Origin: Pseudoflavonifractor sp. MSJ-30
GTDB lineage: Bacteria > Bacillota > Clostridia > Oscillospirales > Oscillospiraceae
Length of the DNA stretch: 61,871 nucleotides
Assembly (NCBI RefSeq): GCF_018918045.1
Contig: NZ_JAHLPU010000006.1
Span: 1-61,871 of the forward strand
Direction: 5' to 3'
In this document: piece by piece, positions 15,945 to 24,530 of the stretch
Layout: each line of letters starts with the position of its first letter
Numbering within the stretch: the stretch's first letter is position 1
Position numbers and translations under genes: made by a program
The notes under the pieces: model-generated
The model's database searches: none
What the model was told of the DNA's origin: nothing
What the model saw: the letters and a program-made list of their open reading frames with translations, nothing else

Positions 15945-17456
15945 TTATCGTCCTCCTGCCATGGCCGCCAGAGCCTTGCGGTCGATTTTGCCGTTCTTGT
16001 TCAGGGGCATGGCCTCCACCTGCCGCAGAATGCCGGGGACCATGAAGCCCGGCAGAGTCTGTTTCATAATGGTGTGCAGCTCCCCCTGATCGATGGCGCC
16101 GGTGTAGAAGCCCTTGAGACGGCCGCGCTTTTCGTCAAAGACGCAGCAGGCCCGGTCCACGCCGGCAATGGCGTTCATCTCCCGCTCAATTTCCTCCAGT
16201 TCGATCCGATGGCCCATATATTTGATCTGAAAGTCCTTCCGGCCGCTGAAAACCAGTTCGCCCCGGTCGTTGTACCGGCCCAGGTCGCCCGTGCGGTAGA
16301 CGCGCTCCGGGTAGTTGGGGTTCAGGGGATTCTGGGTGAAGTGGGCGGCGTTCTGTTCCGGGCAGCGGTAGTAGCCCAGAGCCAGGGCGGTGCCCCGGAC
16401 GCAGATTTCGCCCTCGGTTTCCTGCCCGGTTATCAGACGGTTTTCCCCGTCCAGCAGGAAAACGTCCTCGTTGGGGAAGGGAATGCCGATGGGAATCCCG
16501 GCGGCATAGTCCCGGTTTTCCTCCAGAATGTGGTAGGTGCAGTTGCAGGTGATCTCCGTGGGGCCGTAGAGGTTGACATAAGTCACATCCGGCAGATGCT
16601 TCCGGAATTCCTTCAGAGCCCGCAGAGGCATGACCTCCCCGGAGAAGAGGATTTTCTGAATGGTCTCCGGGGTTCTGTAGTCCAGAGCATGAAAGCCCGT
16701 AATGAGACACAGGGCGGACACCGCCCAGATCAGGGTGGTGGCTTTCTTTTCACAGAGGAAGTCCATCAGCTCCGTGGGTACGGAGAACAGCCGCCGGGGC
16801 ACCACCGCCAGAGTGGCGCCGGCCTTCATGGCGGAATAGATGTCCTTTACGGACACGTCAAAGTCAAAGGGCGCCTGATTGGCGATCACGTCCCCTTCGG
16901 TGATGTCGAACAGCTCCGTAAAGCAGCCGATGAAATCCAGCACGCTGCGGCTGCTGACCACGATGCCCTTGGGCACGCCGGTGGAGCCGGAGGTGAAGTT
17001 TACATAAAGCGGATCCGTATCAATGGCCCGGGCCTGAATGGCGGCAAGGGCGGCATCGTCCTCCGGTACCTCCGCCAGCGCCTCCAGACAGACAAGGCTC
17101 TGCCCGGGGAAGATTTCCTCTGCCTGGGCAAGCAGCTCCCGGCAGGTGACGATGACCGCCGGCCCCAGCTGGGCGGCAATCTGGTTCAGCCGGGGGCCGG
17201 GCAGTTCCGTGTTCAGCACGGAGTAGAAACAGCCCGCCCATTGGATGCCGAAAAAGGCGGCTACGGCGTCGGCATTTTTTTCCAGAAATACGCCGACGCC
17301 CTGCTTCGGGCCGGTCAGACGGGCCAGCCCGGTGCCGATACGGCGGGAAAGGCGGTAGAATTCCGCATAGCTGTAGCTTCGGCAGTCGTCCGTTACCGCG
17401 CACCGGTCCGGGAAGCGCCGAAAACTGGTTTCCAGATAGCAAAGCGCATTTGCCAT
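15945..17456 (-). CDS. Amino acid adenylating ligase, DltA-like
   Basis: A 503-residue ANL-superfamily enzyme. Motif A3 TSGSTGVPKG spans 155-164, YGPTEITC and TGDLGRYNDRGELVFSGR follow, and the C-terminal lysine Lys490 lies in NKNGKIDRKAL. Size and architecture match DltA (D-alanine-carrier protein ligase), with no condensation or built-in carrier domain. The amino acid specificity cannot be read by eye, and the neighbouring decarboxylase argues against plain D-alanine. It lies 6 bases after the SGNH gene and abuts the decarboxylase, so all are one transcript. Confidence 0.85.
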   Translation of the reverse strand: MANALCYLETSFRRFPDRCAVTDDCRSYSYAEFYRLSRRIGTGLARLTGPKQGVGVFLEKNADAVAAFFGIQWAGCFYSVLNTELPGPRLNQIAAQLGPAVIVTCRELLAQAEEIFPGQSLVCLEALAEVPEDDAALAAIQARAIDTDPLYVNFTSGSTGVPKGIVVSSRSVLDFIGCFTELFDITEGDVIANQAPFDFDVSVKDIYSAMKAGATLAVVPRRLFSVPTELMDFLCEKKATTLIWAVSALCLITGFHALDYRTPETIQKILFSGEVMPLRALKEFRKHLPDVTYVNLYGPTEITCNCTYHILEENRDYAAGIPIGIPFPNEDVFLLDGENRLITGQETEGEICVRGTALALGYYRCPEQNAAHFTQNPLNPNYPERVYRTGDLGRYNDRGELVFSGRKDFQIKYMGHRIELEEIEREMNAIAGVDRACCVFDEKRGRLKGFYTGAIDQGELHTIMKQTLPGFMVPGILRQVEAMPLNKNGKIDRKALAAMAGGR

Positions 17457-17462
17457 GGGGCA

Positions 17463-18416
17463 TTACTCCTTCATTTCTTCCTTTTTTGCCTGAATCCGTT
17501 CTGGCAGAGCCGCAAGGTCCCGGTCCCAGGCGGCGTAAGCGGCCTCCCCCCGGTGATCCGGCAGGGTGTCCGACAAAAAGTCCCCAAGCCAGCGGGTGAT
17601 CTTTGCCGCACCGTAGTAATTCAGGTGGTCGCCGTTGTCGTAGGTGTCCCGGTCCCAGTCAATGTCCCGGCTTTCCAGATTGCCGTCCAGATAAAGGACC
17701 CCAAGCTCCCGGGCCAGATCTTCCATGGTGTTGTGCCGGGCCATGCTCCAGTTCTCGGGACTGGGCACGCTGTAGAGAATCAACCGGATGTTCTTTTCCC
17801 TGCACAGATTGCTGATATTCCGAAGAGAGCGCAGATTGGCGCCGCTGAGGGCTTCCCGGGCATCCGTTGGGGCCATGTAGCCCTCCAGATCCTTCCGAGG
17901 GTCCGCGGAGAGCAGCAGGTGGTAGCCTCGATCCGGGTATTCCCCGGTGTATTCCGGGGACTGAAGATCCCGAAGGGTCAGGCTCTTCCACCGGCTGTGA
18001 TACCGCAGCACCGGGAAAAGGCGCTGCGCCGCGGGAACGATCCGGTCCACCCGGGAATAGACCCGGTAGAGCACGTTGGTTTCCAGCACCACCACCTTGG
18101 GGGACTGGCGTTCCAGTGCCGCTTTCAGAAAGGCTTCCGTTTCATAGGGCTTCTGGTCCACGCAGGCGCAGACAAAGGAGGCAATGCCGTAGTCCTGCCA
18201 GAGCTCCATGGGCACGAAGCCGGAGTAGGCTTCGCTGTCTCCCAGAAACAGCAAATCGATGCTGTTTTCCGGCTGGGAGAGAATGGCAATGGGGTCCGCT
18301 TCCAGCATACCGGCGGCGGAGGTGTTGTTCTTCGGCGCGAACACCGGCCCCAAAAGCACGACCAGCGCCGTCAGCGGCAGGAGAAAGAGAAGGGAATGTA
18401 AGAAATTTTTACGCAC
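17463..18416 (-). CDS. Membrane-anchored SGNH hydrolase/acyltransferase, DltD-like
   Basis: A 317-residue protein with one N-terminal membrane anchor (residues about 5-24) and an outer SGNH domain. The nucleophile is Ser61 in LGDSEAYSG, and the C-terminal Asp-His pair lies in DNGDHLNYYGAAK. DltD has the same build and acts outside the membrane at the last transfer step. I chose the GTG at 18416, with AAGGAG 10 bases upstream, because the longer frame to 18455 starts inside a repeat. First gene of the five-gene cassette. Confidence 0.82.
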   Translation of the reverse strand: MRKNFLHSLLFLLPLTALVVLLGPVFAPKNNTSAAGMLEADPIAILSQPENSIDLLFLGDSEAYSGFVPMELWQDYGIASFVCACVDQKPYETEAFLKAALERQSPKVVVLETNVLYRVYSRVDRIVPAAQRLFPVLRYHSRWKSLTLRDLQSPEYTGEYPDRGYHLLLSADPRKDLEGYMAPTDAREALSGANLRSLRNISNLCREKNIRLILYSVPSPENWSMARHNTMEDLARELGVLYLDGNLESRDIDWDRDTYDNGDHLNYYGAAKITRWLGDFLSDTLPDHRGEAAYAAWDRDLAALPERIQAKKEEMKE

Positions 18417-18439
18417 AGAGCGGCGGCTCCTTCCGAATA

Positions 18440-18561
18440 AATTGACAATTGACAATGTACAATTGACAATTATGGTGTCCCTGCGGGACGAATTTTATAA
18501 TATCAAATCATTTCCGAAGGAAATACCTTCATTGTCAACTGTCAATTGTCCATTGTCAATT
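18440..18561. repeat. (ATTGACA)n-bounded repeat, copy 4
   Basis: ATTGACA heptamers, GTCCCtgcGGGAC and TTTCCgaagGAAA hairpins, ATTGTCA heptamers. It lies immediately upstream of the dlt-like cassette, where a promoter would be expected. Confidence 0.85.
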
Positions 18562-18631
18562 GGAAAACGATTCACCACACTCCAGTATAGCATACTTCCG
18601 GTCGCTTGTCTGCCCATTGTTTTATCTTTTT

Positions 18632-19489
18632 TCAGAAATCCGGGATAAATCCACTGTCCGCGGACTGGGCTTCCTGGGTGAAGCCCTCCAGATCGTTGAG
18701 GAACATCCAGCTCAGCACCGCGTCGTATTCCTCGTCCGTGATCCGGCGGTCCATGGGGGGCTGCTGGTTTCCCATGGGCGTGTACTGCCGCATGAGGCTC
18801 ACAAGAACTTCTCCGGGGCGGAAGGTTTCACCGATCCAGTCCAGGACTTTCAGGGAGTTTTCCACCTGCCCCGGCAAAATCAGGTGGCGGATCACGGTGC
18901 CCCGCAGAATTCTATCCCCCTGCCATTGGACAGGGCCGGTCTGGCGTACCATTTCCCGGATGGCCGCGGCGGCCACGGGGAAGTAGTCCGCTGCCCCGGA
19001 GAGGGAAGAGGCTAACTTCGGGTCCGCGTATTTCAGGTCCGGCAGATAGATGTCCACGCGGCCCTCCAGGGCTTTCAGGGTCTGAACGCTTTCGTAGCCG
19101 CCGCAGTTGTAGACCACGGGCACGGGCAGCTTCGGCTCCAGAGCGGGGAGAATGGTGGGCAGAAATTGGGTGGGGGTCACCAGATCGATGTTTTCCGCCC
19201 CCTGCGCGATGAGTCCCTCAAAGACCCGGCGAAGCTGGGTGCTGTCCATGGCCTGTCCGGCAGCGTGGCCGCTGATGGCGGCGTTCTGGCAGTAGGAGCA
19301 GCCCAGAGTGCAGCCTCCAAAAAACACCGCCCCGCTGCCGCCCGGCCCTGCCAGCGCGGGCTCTTCCCATTTGTGCAGCATGGCCTTGGCCACCAGCGCC
19401 GTACCCGGACAGTCGCAGAAGCCCCGCTGTCCGTTTTCCCGATCCACGCCGCACTGCCTGGGGCAGAGCTGGCAATTCCGATAATCCAT
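18632..19489 (-). CDS. Radical SAM protein, PFL-activase-like (AmmeMemoRadiSam-like clade)
   Basis: A 285-residue radical SAM enzyme. The N-terminal cysteines (CQLCPRQCGVDR...RGFCDC) are followed by the cluster motif CTLGCSYCQN (CxxxCxxC). The layout resembles pyruvate-formate-lyase activase relatives annotated as uncharacterised radical SAM proteins. The start at 19489 has AAGGAG 7 bases upstream. No glycyl radical partner lies nearby, so the substrate is unknown. Confidence 0.82.
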   Translation of the reverse strand: MDYRNCQLCPRQCGVDRENGQRGFCDCPGTALVAKAMLHKWEEPALAGPGGSGAVFFGGCTLGCSYCQNAAISGHAAGQAMDSTQLRRVFEGLIAQGAENIDLVTPTQFLPTILPALEPKLPVPVVYNCGGYESVQTLKALEGRVDIYLPDLKYADPKLASSLSGAADYFPVAAAAIREMVRQTGPVQWQGDRILRGTVIRHLILPGQVENSLKVLDWIGETFRPGEVLVSLMRQYTPMGNQQPPMDRRITDEEYDAVLSWMFLNDLEGFTQEAQSADSGFIPDF

Positions 19490-19614
19490 AAGACAGCTCC
19501 TTCTTGTTTTCTGTGGATATTCTAGCATTTTTTTGAAAAAGACGCAAGAGCGGCTTTACCGGGGGAGGGGAGTGTGGTATGATAAAAACATATAAACGGG
19601 GCTGCAGGAAAACA

Positions 19615-19747
19615 AATTGACAATTGACAATGTACAATTGACAATTATGGTGTCCCTTTGGGACAAATTTGAATGATAAATGATATTTTGAATCGTTTCC
19701 GAAGGAAACTCCTTCATTGTCAACTGTCAATTGTCCATTGTCAATTG
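19615..19747. repeat. (ATTGACA)n-bounded repeat, copy 5
   Basis: Complete copy with the same two internal hairpins and heptamer ends, lying upstream of the acetyltransferase at 19788. Confidence 0.85.
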
Positions 19748-19787
19748 TGCGGATCCCAACCTTCCCCAGTCAAAGGAGCACAAAGCC

Positions 19788-20255
19788 ATGACCATTCGAT
19801 TTGCAAATACTGACGACATCCCCCAGCTTTTGAACCTGCTGCGGCAGGTGGAGAGGGTGCACCATGATATCCGGCCGGACCTGTTCCGGGACGGCGGAGA
19901 GAAGTACGAACCGGAGACCCTGAAAGAATTGCTCAAGGACGTGAATCGCCCCGTGCTGGCGGCGGTGGAGGACGGCGTTGTTGTGGGCTACGCCTTCTGC
20001 GTGCTGGAAGAGACTGCGGGTGACCCCGCCCGGCTGGACCGGAAGGAGCTGTATCTGGACGATCTGTGCGTGGATGCCTCCGTCCGGGGCAAGGGCGTGG
20101 CAAAGCAGCTGTGGCAGGAAACGGTAGACCTGGCAAAACAGCTGGGCTGCGATGCCGTGACCCTGAACGTCTGGGAGGGCAACGACCGGGCGCGGAAATT
20201 CTACGAAAACTGCGGCCTGACCGTTCGGAAAACATTTTTGGAATATCCCCTGTAA
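19788..20255 (+). CDS. GNAT family N-acetyltransferase
   Basis: A 155-residue acetyltransferase. The acetyl-CoA loop is at VRGKGVAKQLW and the C-terminal motif at NDRARKFYENCGL. The ATG at 19788 follows AAAGGAG; upstream codons would come from the repeat. It ends 9 bases before rlmD and may share its transcript. Substrate unknown. Confidence 0.82.
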   Translation: MTIRFANTDDIPQLLNLLRQVERVHHDIRPDLFRDGGEKYEPETLKELLKDVNRPVLAAVEDGVVVGYAFCVLEETAGDPARLDRKELYLDDLCVDASVRGKGVAKQLWQETVDLAKQLGCDAVTLNVWEGNDRARKFYENCGLTVRKTFLEYPL

Positions 20256-20264
20256 GGAGACACA

Positions 20265-21890
20265 ATGCTAATCAAAAATCAGATTTATGAAGCGGAGATC
20301 ACGGACTATACCACTGAGGGACAGGGCATCGCCCATATTGAGGGCTGCGCCGTGTTTGTCCCCAATGCCATTGCCGGAGAACGGGTCAGCGTCCGGATTA
20401 CGCTGGTGCGCAAGACCTGGGCGGCGGGAAAACTTGTGGAAATTCTGGAAAAGTCCCCCCATCGGGTGAACCGGGCCTGCCCCGTGGCCAAGCTCTGCGG
20501 CGGCTGCGCCTTCTGGCACATGGACTATGAAGAGGAATGCCGGTTAAAGGCAGACCGGGTGCGGACCTGCCTGAACCGCATAGGCGGGGAAAGTCTGGAC
20601 ACAGTACCCATTCTGGCGGCCCCCAGCTGGGAGGGCTACCGGAACAAGGCCCAGTATCCCGTGGCCCGGGACAAGGGCAGAGCCTACGCGGGCTTCTTCA
20701 GGGAGGGCACCCATGAGGTGGTGGAAACCGGCCGCTGCCGCATCCTGCCGGAGGAGACTGACCGGGTGAAATCCATTGTTATGGATTATGTAAACAAGAA
20801 CCGCGTGCCCATCTATGACGAGCAGACCCACAAGGGGCTTTTGCGGCATATTTACGTCCGCCGGGGGGCGGTGTCCGGGCAGATTCTGGTCTGTCTGGTG
20901 GTCAACGGCGAGGGATTGCCTAGAGTTTCCGCTCTGATCGACGCCCTGAAAGCCGTACCCGGCTTTACCACTCTGGTGCTCAGCGTGAATACCAGAAAGG
21001 GAAACGCCGTGCTGGGGGACAAATTCGTGACCCTCTATGGCCCGGGCTATATTGAGGACACCCTCTGCGGCCTGAACTTCCGGCTGTCGGCAAGGTCTTT
21101 CTATCAGGTGAACCACGCCCAGGCCCAGCGGCTCTATGAGACAGCCATTTCCATGGCGAATATCACGAAAGACGATCTGGTGCTGGACCTCTACTGCGGC
21201 GTGGGTACCATTACTCTGGCCATGGCTTCCGCCGCCGGAAAGGTTCTGGGCGTGGAGGTGGTTCCCCAGGCCATTGAGGACGCGAAGGACAACGCCCGGC
21301 GCAATGGCATCGAAAACGCGGAATTCTTCTGCGCCGACGCGGGGGAGGCCGCCCTGCGCTTAGAGCAGCAGGGCATCCGCCCGGACATCATCACCGTGGA
21401 CCCGCCCCGGAAGGGCCTGAACAGCGACGCCATCGAGGCCATCGCCCGCATGGCCCCCAAACGCCTGGTCTACGTCTCCTGCGACCCCGCCACTCTGGCC
21501 CGGGATACCGCCCTGCTGAAAGCCCGTGGCTTCCGGGTAGAACAGGTGACGGCAGCAGACCTGTTCCCGCGATGCAGCCATGTGGAGACGGTATGTTTAT
21601 TGTCCAAACTTCAAAGTAAGGAACATATCGAGATCGAAGTGAAGATGGACGAGCTGGATTTGACTGCTGCGGAGAAAAAGGCAACCTATGAGGAAATCAA
21701 GGCATATGTTCTGGAACATACCGGCTTGAAGGTCAGCAGTCTGTATATCGCACAGGTAAAGCAGAAGTGCGGTATCATTGAACGTGAGAACTATAACAAG
21801 CCAAAGTCTGAGGATGCCAAGCAGCCCCAATGCCCGCCGGAGAAGGAAAGAGCAATCACAGAAGCTTTGAAGCACTTCGGGATGATTTAA
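20265..21890 (+). CDS. rlmD: 23S rRNA (uracil-C5)-methyltransferase RlmD with an element-encoded C-terminal tail
   Basis: A 541-residue protein. It has an N-terminal TRAM domain, iron-sulfur cysteines (Cys72, Cys78, Cys81), the SAM motif VLDLYCGVG and the catalytic YVSCDPATLARD. Normal RlmD ends shortly after the HVETVCLLSK motif (about residue 439). Here about 95 further residues follow, containing EIKAYVLEHTGLKVSSLYI and ending EALKHFGMI. Nearly the same tail closes the serine recombinase at 32966-34924. The junction lies at the shared GAGACGGT, so the tail was brought in by the integrated element. Methyltransferase activity is probably kept. Confidence 0.9.
   Translation: MLIKNQIYEAEITDYTTEGQGIAHIEGCAVFVPNAIAGERVSVRITLVRKTWAAGKLVEILEKSPHRVNRACPVAKLCGGCAFWHMDYEEECRLKADRVRTCLNRIGGESLDTVPILAAPSWEGYRNKAQYPVARDKGRAYAGFFREGTHEVVETGRCRILPEETDRVKSIVMDYVNKNRVPIYDEQTHKGLLRHIYVRRGAVSGQILVCLVVNGEGLPRVSALIDALKAVPGFTTLVLSVNTRKGNAVLGDKFVTLYGPGYIEDTLCGLNFRLSARSFYQVNHAQAQRLYETAISMANITKDDLVLDLYCGVGTITLAMASAAGKVLGVEVVPQAIEDAKDNARRNGIENAEFFCADAGEAALRLEQQGIRPDIITVDPPRKGLNSDAIEAIARMAPKRLVYVSCDPATLARDTALLKARGFRVEQVTAADLFPRCSHVETVCLLSKLQSKEHIEIEVKMDELDLTAAEKKATYEEIKAYVLEHTGLKVSSLYIAQVKQKCGIIERENYNKPKSEDAKQPQCPPEKERAITEALKHFGMI
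21585..21592 (+). other. Predicted attL core in rlmD
   Basis: GAGACGGT, shared exactly with 34613-34620 and in the same codon context (His-Val/Ile-Glu-Thr-Val). The two bases where the serine recombinase cuts cannot be fixed by eye. Confidence 0.65.
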
Positions 21891-21920
21891 GAATATAGTT
21901 TGCTTCGGATAGAAGGATAG

Positions 21921-21964
21921 CTGCCGCTCGAAAGGTATTTATGCCTCTGAGCGGCAGTTATTTT
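21921..21964 (+). terminator. Terminator after rlmD
   Basis: CTGCCGCTC pairs with GAGCGGCAG, followed by TTATTTTAG, 31 bases past the rlmD stop. Confidence 0.65.
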
Positions 21965-21972
21965 AGAGTCGC

Positions 21973-22014
21973 ACAACGCTAAAATTCGCAAGAAGTTGTG
22001 AATTTTAGCGTTGT
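21973..22014. repeat. 15-bp perfect inverted repeat near the left end of the element
   Basis: ACAACGCTAAAATTC faces GAATTTTAGCGTTGT across 12 bases. It lies between the rlmD terminator and the cargo promoter. It could be a regulator or accessory recombination site, or a second terminator. Confidence 0.6.
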
Positions 22015-22029
22015 ATTTGATGAAATTTA

Positions 22030-22058
22030 TTGACAGCCACACTTTTGCACAGTATACT
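22030..22058 (+). promoter_or_regulatory. Strong sigma-A promoter of the cargo operon
   Basis: TTGACA (22030-22035), 17-base spacer, TATACT (22053-22058): near-consensus. It drives the HTH gene and probably the three membrane-associated genes behind it. Confidence 0.85.
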
Positions 22059-22087
22059 ATATTTTGGATATAAATAGGAGGCACAAC

Positions 22088-22315
22088 GTGAGAATCAGTT
22101 ATAAGAAGCTGTGGATATTGCTCATTGAGAAAAATATCTCACCAGCTACTCTCAGAAAAGACCTGAATATAGCGACCGGCACTATGACAAAGATGCGCCG
22201 CAACGAGGAAGTTGCGTTGTCCGTCCTGCTCCGCATATGTGATTATCTGGATTGCAATATTGGAGATATATGCGATGCGGTACGTGTGGAATCTGATCAG
22301 GGGTTTGAACAATAA
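22088..22315 (+). CDS. Small Cro/CI-type HTH regulator
   Basis: A 75-residue single-domain helix-turn-helix protein (SPATLRKDLNIATGTMTKMRR is the recognition region) of the Xre-like HTH_26 kind. I chose the GTG at 22088 because AGGAGG sits 6 bases upstream; an upstream in-frame TTG has no site. It is the first gene behind the strong promoter at 22030 and 24 bases before the zinc-ribbon gene. It is therefore probably an autoregulator of the cargo. Confidence 0.8.
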   Translation: MRISYKKLWILLIEKNISPATLRKDLNIATGTMTKMRRNEEVALSVLLRICDYLDCNIGDICDAVRVESDQGFEQ

Positions 22316-22339
22316 ACAGAAGTTGGAAGGATAGAGAAG

Positions 22340-23161
22340 ATGAAAAAACAATTCTGCCCTTACTGCGGAACCAAGCTGGATGAGGGAGCGCGATTCTGCA
22401 AAAACTGCGGCGAAGCGATTTGTGGTGATGCTCAAGAAGCACATAGGACATCAAATGAACAAGCATATACTGGAAATCCCACAGAGAGAAAGACAGTTTA
22501 TGAAGGGTATATACATAAGTGCCCGAACTGCGGCGAAGTAATGGAATCGTTCCTCACGGTATGTCCAACTTGCGGATATGAGATTCGAGATGTTCGGTCT
22601 GCTTCCTCCGTCCGAGAGTTGGCTGTAAAATTGGAAAATATCTCGGCACAGAAAATGCCAGCCTTTGAAGAAAAGAAATCGGTCATGAAAATGGTGTTCG
22701 GTAAAGATTTCAAAGAGGGTGACGAAGCCGAGGAAGCCCTTAAGCGATTTGAGAGCCAGAAGAATCAAGAAAAGGCGTCTCTGATCATCAATTTTGCTGT
22801 TCCAAATTCCAAAGAAGATATTATGGAGTTTATGATATTGGCAGCATCCAACATTGATGTGAAAAAAGGTATTGATGACGATGTTACAAAAGCATGGATT
22901 TCCAAACTGGATCAGGTTTATCAGAGAGCGGAAATTTCCATGGGCAAGCATTCGGATTTCTTGCAGATAAAAACAATTTACGACCGAAAAAAGAAAGAAA
23001 TTAAAAACAAAAAGCTGAAAGGCGTCTTGATTTGGGTAGGCGGTGTAGCGGGCTGGTTTTTCCTATTAGGCTTGCTATGGAATCCTGCGGTAACAATCGG
23101 AATTGCTATTGGTGTTTTGATTCTTGGAATAATAGGCATTGTCCTGTTTAAGAAACGATAA
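22340..23161 (+). CDS. Double zinc-ribbon membrane protein (YdjG-like)
   Basis: A 273-residue protein: zinc ribbon 1 (CPYCG...CKNCG, residues 6-24), zinc ribbon 2 (CPNCG...CPTCG, about 60-78), a charged helical middle, and two C-terminal transmembrane segments (about 228-270). The build recalls Bacillus YdjG, a zinc-ribbon membrane protein that works with the SPFH protein YdjI, and an SPFH gene follows directly. Function in this element is unknown; a membrane-stress or defence role is inference. Confidence 0.7.
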   Translation: MKKQFCPYCGTKLDEGARFCKNCGEAICGDAQEAHRTSNEQAYTGNPTERKTVYEGYIHKCPNCGEVMESFLTVCPTCGYEIRDVRSASSVRELAVKLENISAQKMPAFEEKKSVMKMVFGKDFKEGDEAEEALKRFESQKNQEKASLIINFAVPNSKEDIMEFMILAASNIDVKKGIDDDVTKAWISKLDQVYQRAEISMGKHSDFLQIKTIYDRKKKEIKNKKLKGVLIWVGGVAGWFFLLGLLWNPAVTIGIAIGVLILGIIGIVLFKKR

Positions 23162-23184
23162 TCAAGTGATCGGGGGTAAAGGAA

Positions 23185-24516
23185 ATGTCACCGTTCGATA
23201 AGCAAAAGCGTACAGGCGGATTCATGGACGAAATCCGCTGTGATGAGCCATCCTATCTGATCTGGAAATGGCATCCTGCCGGCGTGCAGCTTGGTGAGGG
23301 AAACAGAGAAAACGCTATTCGATGGGGTTCGTCTCTGAGGGTAAAGGACGGAGAAGTCGCTGTTTTTGTATACAGGCAAAAGAACGGCACTATGCAGGAC
23401 TTCATTGAAGGTCCGTTTGACCAGATTCTTAAAACAGCAAACCTCCCCGTTCTTGCAAGTTTTGTCGGGCTGGCATACGAGGGGGGCACACCATTTCAGG
23501 CAGAGGTTTATTTCATCAACCTTGCCAAGATCATTCAGGTGAAATTCGGTGTTCCCTTCTTTGATGTATATGATCCGAGGTTTGCGGATTTTGGTGTTCC
23601 GGTTGCCGTGAGAGGTACTGTCAGTTTCAGCATTTCGGATTACAGAGAGTTTATCAAGCTGCATCGGCTGAACAATTTCAGCCTTGACGATTTCCAGAAG
23701 CAGATTCGTGATGCTGCCTGCCGGTATGTCAAAGACAGCGTAGCCAACGCACCGGCAGCACACAGTATTCCTGTGATCCAGCTTGAAAGCAAAATCGCAC
23801 AGATTAACGATGCAATCGAGTATGACATCAGCGAACGGCTGAAAGAGAGCTTCGGTGTCCTTGTCTCCGGCGTTGATATAGCCGCGATTGAGATCGACAA
23901 GGCGAGTGACAGCTACCGGCAGCTCATGGCAGTTACAAAGAATATTGCCGCGACAAAGATTCAGGCAGAAACCGCCGATTATGTTGAGCGGCTGCGTATT
24001 CAGCGTGAAGAAGGTCAGTATGCTCAGCACAAAGCAACACAGACTGCAAATATCGGTGCATTTCAGGTCGAGAAGCAGGCAGAGGTTGGCGTTGCCGGAG
24101 CTGCTGCACTCGGTCAGATGGGTGCAAACGGAGCCGGTGATGTAAATATCGGTGGCGGCGGTGATGGTACTGGCTTTAACATGGCTTCAATGATGGCAGG
24201 CATGGCTGTCGGTGGCGCTGTTGGACAAAATATCGCCGGAGCGATGAATCACATGATGGGTGGCATTCAACAGCCTGTGCAGTCTGGCATGACACCTCCT
24301 CCGATTCCTGCGGCGGCATATCACATTGCTGTGAACGGGCAAGCGACTGGCCCATTTGACCTGGCAGTGCTTGCACAGATGATGTCTGTCGGACAATTCA
24401 CAGCTGACAGTCTGGTTTGGAAAAGCGGAATGGAACAATGGAGGAAAGCCGGAGCGGTGGATGAGTTGAAATCTTTGTTCCCTGCTATGCCGCCGATCCC
24501 TTCATCGGAAAAATAA
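23185..24516 (+). CDS. SPFH-domain protein (YdjI-like) with a C-terminal GYF_2 domain
   Basis: A 443-residue protein. Residues about 30-260 match the YdjI-type SPFH family (also called virion core protein-like), which scaffolds at membranes. A helical, Gln/Ala-rich part and a glycine/methionine-rich linker follow. Residues about 383-435 form a GYF_2-like domain (WKSGMEQWRKAG), a peptide-binding module. There is no transmembrane helix. It lies between two zinc-ribbon membrane proteins, which probably recruit it. Confidence 0.78.
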   Translation: MSPFDKQKRTGGFMDEIRCDEPSYLIWKWHPAGVQLGEGNRENAIRWGSSLRVKDGEVAVFVYRQKNGTMQDFIEGPFDQILKTANLPVLASFVGLAYEGGTPFQAEVYFINLAKIIQVKFGVPFFDVYDPRFADFGVPVAVRGTVSFSISDYREFIKLHRLNNFSLDDFQKQIRDAACRYVKDSVANAPAAHSIPVIQLESKIAQINDAIEYDISERLKESFGVLVSGVDIAAIEIDKASDSYRQLMAVTKNIAATKIQAETADYVERLRIQREEGQYAQHKATQTANIGAFQVEKQAEVGVAGAAALGQMGANGAGDVNIGGGGDGTGFNMASMMAGMAVGGAVGQNIAGAMNHMMGGIQQPVQSGMTPPPIPAAAYHIAVNGQATGPFDLAVLAQMMSVGQFTADSLVWKSGMEQWRKAGAVDELKSLFPAMPPIPSSEK

Positions 24517-24530
24517 AGGAGATATGAGAG

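Noticed and set aside
15120-18401. A 1093-codon open frame on the plus strand
   Set aside because: It lies wholly antisense to the decarboxylase, ligase and SGNH genes, which have clear motifs. Its composition is the low-complexity kind expected from GC-rich antisense.
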